64,000 bases of DNA from Chroococcidiopsis sp. TS-821. GTDB lineage: Bacteria; Cyanobacteriota; Cyanobacteriia; Cyanobacteriales; Chroococcidiopsidaceae. The notes below the pieces were generated by a model that ran no database searches, was not told the origin of the DNA, and was given only the letters and a program-made list of their open reading frames with translations. Positions 61,407 to 64,000 of the stretch are shown here, piece by piece. Positions within the stretch are counted from its first letter, which is position 1, and the number at the start of each line of letters is the position of its first letter. A program made the position numbers and the translations under genes. The DNA lies in NCBI RefSeq assembly GCF_002939305.1, contig NZ_MVDI01000001.1, forward strand, positions 310,001 through 374,000, given 5' to 3'.

Positions 61407-62708
61407 CTAATTTGACCATTCAGCTAGCGCGACCGCCACTCCTTCTTTTAATTCGGGTGCGATATCGCGAGTTGTCATTTGTTGTAGTTGCTGATGCGCT
61501 TCTGGCGCGAGTTGTTTGAGTGCGGCGATCGCATGAAGTTTGACGACGCGCTCTGAATCCGCTAATAAGTTGATTAACGGCTCTATTGCTTGTAATTTGC
61601 CCAGATACCCCAGTGATAAGGCAATAGCTCCCTTAATACTTGCCAATTTAGTGACTGGGTGCTGCCAGCGTAGCATATCAATTAATATATTTGCTGCTTT
61701 TGATTGATTGCTTGGCTGTTCAACTTGTCCAAGAACTGCGATCGCTTCTTGACAAACACGCACAGATGACGACTGCTGTAAGTAAGAGGCAAGATATTCT
61801 AAAGCGCAATTTGATTCGATTCGACCTAAAGCCCGCACAATTTCGATTTGAAGCGACTCTGGTGTATGGGGTGATTGCAGTACTTGATACAAACCATTAG
61901 CCGCAGCATCTGTCCCTAATCGCCCTAGTGCGATCGCCGCAGCATGACACACGTCAAGATTAAAATCGTAAAGTTTTGGCAACAGCCGTGCAACAAGGTC
62001 TAATTCTGTGCATAAGTCAGCACGAAAGCCCAAACCTAAAACCGCTTCGCGTCTTACAGGCGCAGCAATATCATCTAAAGCGTTTAATAGCACTGGCGGA
62101 ACTTGGGGATCGTGAAAACTACTCAAAGCTTCAATTGCTACAGCGCGAACATGAGGTTGGGGATCGCTAACAACGCTGAGTAACGGCGTAATTGTTTCCG
62201 ATCGCCGGATGTACGCCAGCGATCGCACTGCAAGTAACCGCGTCTCTTCTGCTGCTAATAATTCGGTAAGTGGTGCAATGGCACTTTTGCCAATTTGTCC
62301 GAGTGCTGTCGCGGCGACGGCTTGTAGTTCTTCGTTTTCGGTAGTTTCGATGAGTTCCACTAAAGCTGCGATCGCTTGGGGATCGTCAAATTCGCCTAAA
62401 ATCCGCACAGCAAACCAACACAGTTCGTCATCGTCTTCTTCGAGAATTTCGACAAGTGGGGCGATCGCGCTTACCCCCAAGCGAGGAATCAATTTTGCTA
62501 CATCCCAGCGGTGTTGAAAATCTCCTGCAAGTAGCACAGCCATTGCCCAATTGAGGAGTTGCGCTGCTTCCGGTGCCGTATTTACATTATCTTGCGCGCG
62601 CTTTTCTCTGGGGATTAGCTGCTGCAAACATTGCACGAGTAATGACCAATCTTTTGCATTAAACGCTACCTGCGCTTGCTCCAACTGAAGTTGAATACTT
62701 GTGTTCAC
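61407..62708 (-). CDS. HEAT-repeat protein next to the nitrate-assimilation genes
   Basis: A 433-residue protein starting at GTG 62708. At least ten HEAT/PBS-lyase-type repeats can be seen, for example LVEILEEDDDELCWFAVRIL, VSDPQPHVRAVAIEALSSF, LNALDDIAAPVRREAVLGLG and LLADSERVVKLHAIAALKQL. Such proteins act as bilin lyase-like or NblB-like scaffolds. The location between ntcB and nirA suggests a role in nitrogen-responsive regulation or phycobilisome turnover, which is inference only. Confidence 0.82.
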   Translation of the reverse strand: MNTSIQLQLEQAQVAFNAKDWSLLVQCLQQLIPREKRAQDNVNTAPEAAQLLNWAMAVLLAGDFQHRWDVAKLIPRLGVSAIAPLVEILEEDDDELCWFAVRILGEFDDPQAIAALVELIETTENEELQAVAATALGQIGKSAIAPLTELLAAEETRLLAVRSLAYIRRSETITPLLSVVSDPQPHVRAVAIEALSSFHDPQVPPVLLNALDDIAAPVRREAVLGLGFRADLCTELDLVARLLPKLYDFNLDVCHAAAIALGRLGTDAAANGLYQVLQSPHTPESLQIEIVRALGRIESNCALEYLASYLQQSSSVRVCQEAIAVLGQVEQPSNQSKAANILIDMLRWQHPVTKLASIKGAIALSLGYLGKLQAIEPLINLLADSERVVKLHAIAALKQLAPEAHQQLQQMTTRDIAPELKEGVAVALAEWSN

Positions 62709-63165
62709 AATTGCTGAGTATGCAGATTAGGAATAGCTTAACGCGATCGCAACTAAATTACTTAACTTTGCAGAAAGCTCAACTGCTCGTTTTTCTGCAC
62801 AATCTGAGTCGTTGCTGAAACTGAAAATACTTTACCTGCTCTTGGCGATCGCTGCTACCACTTTCTTCACAAAACTTCACTTAAACACGCGTGACAATCG
62901 CTTGCTAAAGCTTGTAACGCAGTGGTTTTTGCAATTATGCATATTTTGCATCCACCTTGCGACTGAGTTTATTGCAAAAAACGCATAGTTTTAATGCAAT
63001 TTATTCATAATTTGAAATATTTAGTTACATAAGATACGAAACTACTTGCAATGCGATCTTAACTTGGATGTTGTCAAGCACATTGCAACAAACACATATT
63101 TCTGATGTAGCCGCAACTGCAAATCAAAGAAGGTAATTATCGTTCTGTACTAATTAGAAATCTGC

Positions 63166-63207
63166 GTAACGAGCTATACGAACTTTCGTTTTCAGACCGA
63201 ATAACCT
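63166..63207 (+). promoter_or_regulatory. NtcA-activated promoter of nirA
   Basis: GTA (63166-63168), 8 nt, TAC (63177-63179) is a perfect NtcA consensus palindrome. A TAN3T-type -10 box, TAACCT, lies at 63202-63207, exactly 22 nt after the NtcA box, which is the spacing of class-II NtcA-activated promoters. The site is 100 nt upstream of the nirA start, in the 572-nt gap between divergent genes. No other gene is visible in that gap. Confidence 0.85.
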
Positions 63208-63280
63208 AACAAACTAAGCCGCTTTGTATCAAAATTTTACTTTTTTCATGTCCAGCGCGCATAGGCAAAGAGGGGACACT

Positions 63281-64000
63281 ATGACAGAAGCAGCCAAGAA
63301 GGAAACCCTAAATAAATTCGAGAAATTCAAAGCCGAGAAAGATGGACTGGCGGTCAAAGGCGAACTAGACCATTTTGCAGCGATCGGCTGGGAAGCCATG
63401 GACGAAACCGATCGCGACCATCGCCTAAAGTGGGTAGGATTATTCTTTCGCCCTGTGACTCCTGGTAAATTCATGATGCGGATGCGCATACCCAACGGTG
63501 TCATCACCAGTCATCAAATGCGCGTACTTGGTGAAGTTGTGCAGCGCTACGGCGATGATGGCAATGCAGACATCACTACCCGACAAAATATTCAGTTACG
63601 TGGAATACGAATTGAAGATTTTCCTGGTATTTTCAGCCGCTTTCGCGCCGCTGGATTGACAAGTGTGCAGTCAGGAATGGACAACGTACGTAACATTACA
63701 GGCGATCCGGTAGCTGGACTTGATAAAGATGAGTTATTTGATACGCGCGATTTAGTTCGCCAAGTACAAGACATGATTACCAACAACGGCGAAGGCAATC
63801 CTGCGTTTACAAACTTACCTCGAAAATTCAACATTGCGATTACCGGCGGGCGCGATAACTCGGTTCATGCCGAAATTAACGACTTAGCATTTATCCCTGC
63901 GTTTAAAGACGGTACATTTGGTTTCAACGTTATCGTTGGTGGTTTTTTCTCGGCTAAGCGCTGCGATGCGGCGATTCCGCTGAATGCATGGGTACCGCCT
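63281..64000 (+). CDS. nirA: Ferredoxin-nitrite reductase (3' partial)
   Basis: The first 240 codons are present and the frame runs off the window. It starts at ATG 63281 with an AGAGGGG RBS-like stretch. Sequences such as NKFEKFKAEKDGLAVKGELD, FMMRMRIPNGVITSHQM, ADITTRQNIQLRGI and the GFNVIVGGFFSAKRC end are typical of the cyanobacterial NirA N-terminal and ferredoxin-like repeats. NirA reduces nitrite to ammonium with six electrons from ferredoxin via siroheme and a 4Fe-4S cluster; the cluster cysteines lie beyond the window. The upstream NtcA site implies nitrogen control. Confidence 0.95.
   Translation, partial: MTEAAKKETLNKFEKFKAEKDGLAVKGELDHFAAIGWEAMDETDRDHRLKWVGLFFRPVTPGKFMMRMRIPNGVITSHQMRVLGEVVQRYGDDGNADITTRQNIQLRGIRIEDFPGIFSRFRAAGLTSVQSGMDNVRNITGDPVAGLDKDELFDTRDLVRQVQDMITNNGEGNPAFTNLPRKFNIAITGGRDNSVHAEINDLAFIPAFKDGTFGFNVIVGGFFSAKRCDAAIPLNAWVPP

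Overview
The window is a piece of a cyanobacterial chromosome. The HIP1 octamer GCGATCGC is scattered through coding and non-coding DNA. Typical cyanobacterial genes include Ycf51, DUF3181, NarM, NtcB, a CnaT-like protein, crtB next to a crtP remnant, and a dnaK-dnaJ pair. A unicellular Chroococcidiopsis/Gloeocapsopsis-like organism is plausible, but I cannot fix the genus.

Region 1 (1-12.9 kb) holds a 5'-truncated siderophore-binding protein, DUF1636, a thioesterase, DUF2062, a GDSL hydrolase, a secreted beta-barrel-like protein, a Liv-type binding protein, tRNA-Ser(GCT), phytoene synthase directly behind a decayed phytoene desaturase, dnaK-dnaJ, and an iron(III)-binding lipoprotein. Region 2 (13-18.6 kb) is a minus-strand guanidine-assimilation operon. 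A clear guanidine-I (ykkC) riboswitch precedes two DUF1989 proteins (probable carboxyguanidine deiminase subunits) and a urea/guanidine carboxylase. A biotin ligase gene lies divergently beside it. Region 3 (19.6-33.9 kb) is mostly housekeeping: sufU, ycf51, a glycerol-dehydrogenase-like gene with an aminotransferase, a beta-lactamase-like protein, NlpC/P60, a GT2 glycosyltransferase, two transporters, tRNA-Arg(ACG), moaC, Uma2 and murJ.

Region 4 (33.9-47.8 kb) is the accessory highlight: a DNA phosphorothioation (Dnd) island. It carries dndB, dndC, dndD, dndE, the Dnd-associated methyltransferase and Dnd-associated protein 4. It also has a second Rad50/SMC-like ATPase, translationally coupled to a 57-residue ORF. 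No dndA and no dndFGH restriction genes are present, so the 57-aa/ATPase/protein-4 set is a candidate alternative effector. The island is bordered by scars: a frameshifted HicBA pair, a 172-bp element with terminal inverted repeats, palindromic repeats and a Uma2 gene with one nonsense codon. Two cell-envelope genes interrupt it between dndC and dndD.

Region 5 (47.9-58.6 kb) holds an AmpG-like permease, a GNAT acetyltransferase, a HEAT protein, narM, psiE-like, a ClC channel, ppa, panD and a ferrous-iron uptake cluster (double-domain FeoA, FeoB, separate FeoC). Region 6 (59-64 kb) is the control end of the nitrate-assimilation cluster: cnaT-like, ntcB and a HEAT-repeat gene. These are followed by an NtcA-type promoter (GTA-N8-TAC, 22 nt before a TAN3T box) driving nirA, which runs off the window.

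Short dispersed repeats (GGTCAGAGGTCAG, GGTAATTGGTAATT, CTCTGCTTCCTCTGC and an ACCACGAAG-type element) fill many intergenic gaps. In two cases they appear to have been read into the 3' end of a gene.
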